DNA of 37,252 nt from positions 104,566 through 141,817 of the forward strand of contig NW_027192196.1 in the NCBI RefSeq assembly GCF_041956535.1. The letters are read 5' to 3'. This document shows positions 37,242 through 37,252 of this stretch, in pieces. This DNA comes from Calcarisporiella thermophila CBS 279.70 (lineage: Eukaryota; Calcarisporiellomycota). The notes below the pieces were generated by a model. That model searched no databases and had not been told where the DNA came from. It saw only the letters and a list, made by a program, of their open reading frames with translations. The translations under genes and the position numbers were made by a program. How positions within the stretch are numbered: the first letter of the stretch is position 1; every line of letters begins with the position of its first letter.

Positions 37242-37252
37242 CATTTTTTCTG

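Noticed and set aside
1-37252. CRISPR array, bacterial operons, riboswitches
   Set aside because: The window is eukaryotic (introns, TATA boxes); the regular 84-nt repeats are LRR coding units, not spacer arrays.

Overview
The window looks like nuclear DNA of a filamentous or early-diverging fungus. The genes carry short introns (about 60-100 nt, GT..AG, mostly GTA/GTG donors). The conserved set is typically fungal: five-RRM Mrd1, Kes1/Osh4-type oxysterol-binding protein, Pns1-type choline-transporter-like protein, a Ras with a CAAX box, and a SIM-bearing RING protein. RI-type leucine-rich repeats, a kinase with an MLKL-like N-terminal bundle and many small secreted peptides suggest Mucoromycota or Zoopagomycota. 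I cannot fix the phylum from sequence alone.

Layout. (1) 1-6.7 kb: an AT-rich cluster of LRR genes and relics, all on the minus strand. Unit A (135-1139) and unit D (5044-6664) are kinase-less LRR genes. Unit B (1719-4084) is a broken gene joining an MLKL_NTD-like helical bundle, a TKL-type protein kinase and LRRs. Unit C (4421-4910) is an LRR scrap. (2) 7.0-8.1 kb: an unrecognised ORF and gene-poor DNA. (3) 8.1-23.4 kb: a more GC-rich housekeeping island. It holds tRNA-Arg(ACG), MRD1, an LEA_2-type membrane protein, KES1, a second identical but inverted tRNA-Arg(ACG), a 2.6-kb gene-poor stretch, RAS, the RING gene, a small secreted protein and PNS1. (4) 24-37 kb: AT-rich accessory DNA. It holds seven small or unusual genes: a Cys-free secreted peptide, two beta/gamma-crystallin-like secreted proteins, one CSalpha-beta defensin-like prepropeptide, two tandem paralogous 8-Cys secreted peptides, and one strikingly GC-rich membrane-protein ORF. 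Between them lie a decayed Tc1/mariner transposase, other decayed coding relics, segmental duplications and a perfect 48-bp palindrome. An LRR scrap reappears on the plus strand at the right edge.

How it fits together. The housekeeping genes are independent (ribosome biogenesis, sterol exchange, Ras signalling, SUMO/ubiquitin, membrane transport). The accessory flanks look like a fast-evolving compartment: receptor-like kinase/LRR genes that duplicate, lose domains and decay, and secreted cysteine-rich peptides duplicated along with their flanks. The most interesting candidate system is the MLKL-like bundle + kinase + LRR family and its kinase-less derivatives, which start at an internal methionine of the old kinase domain and share a promoter block.
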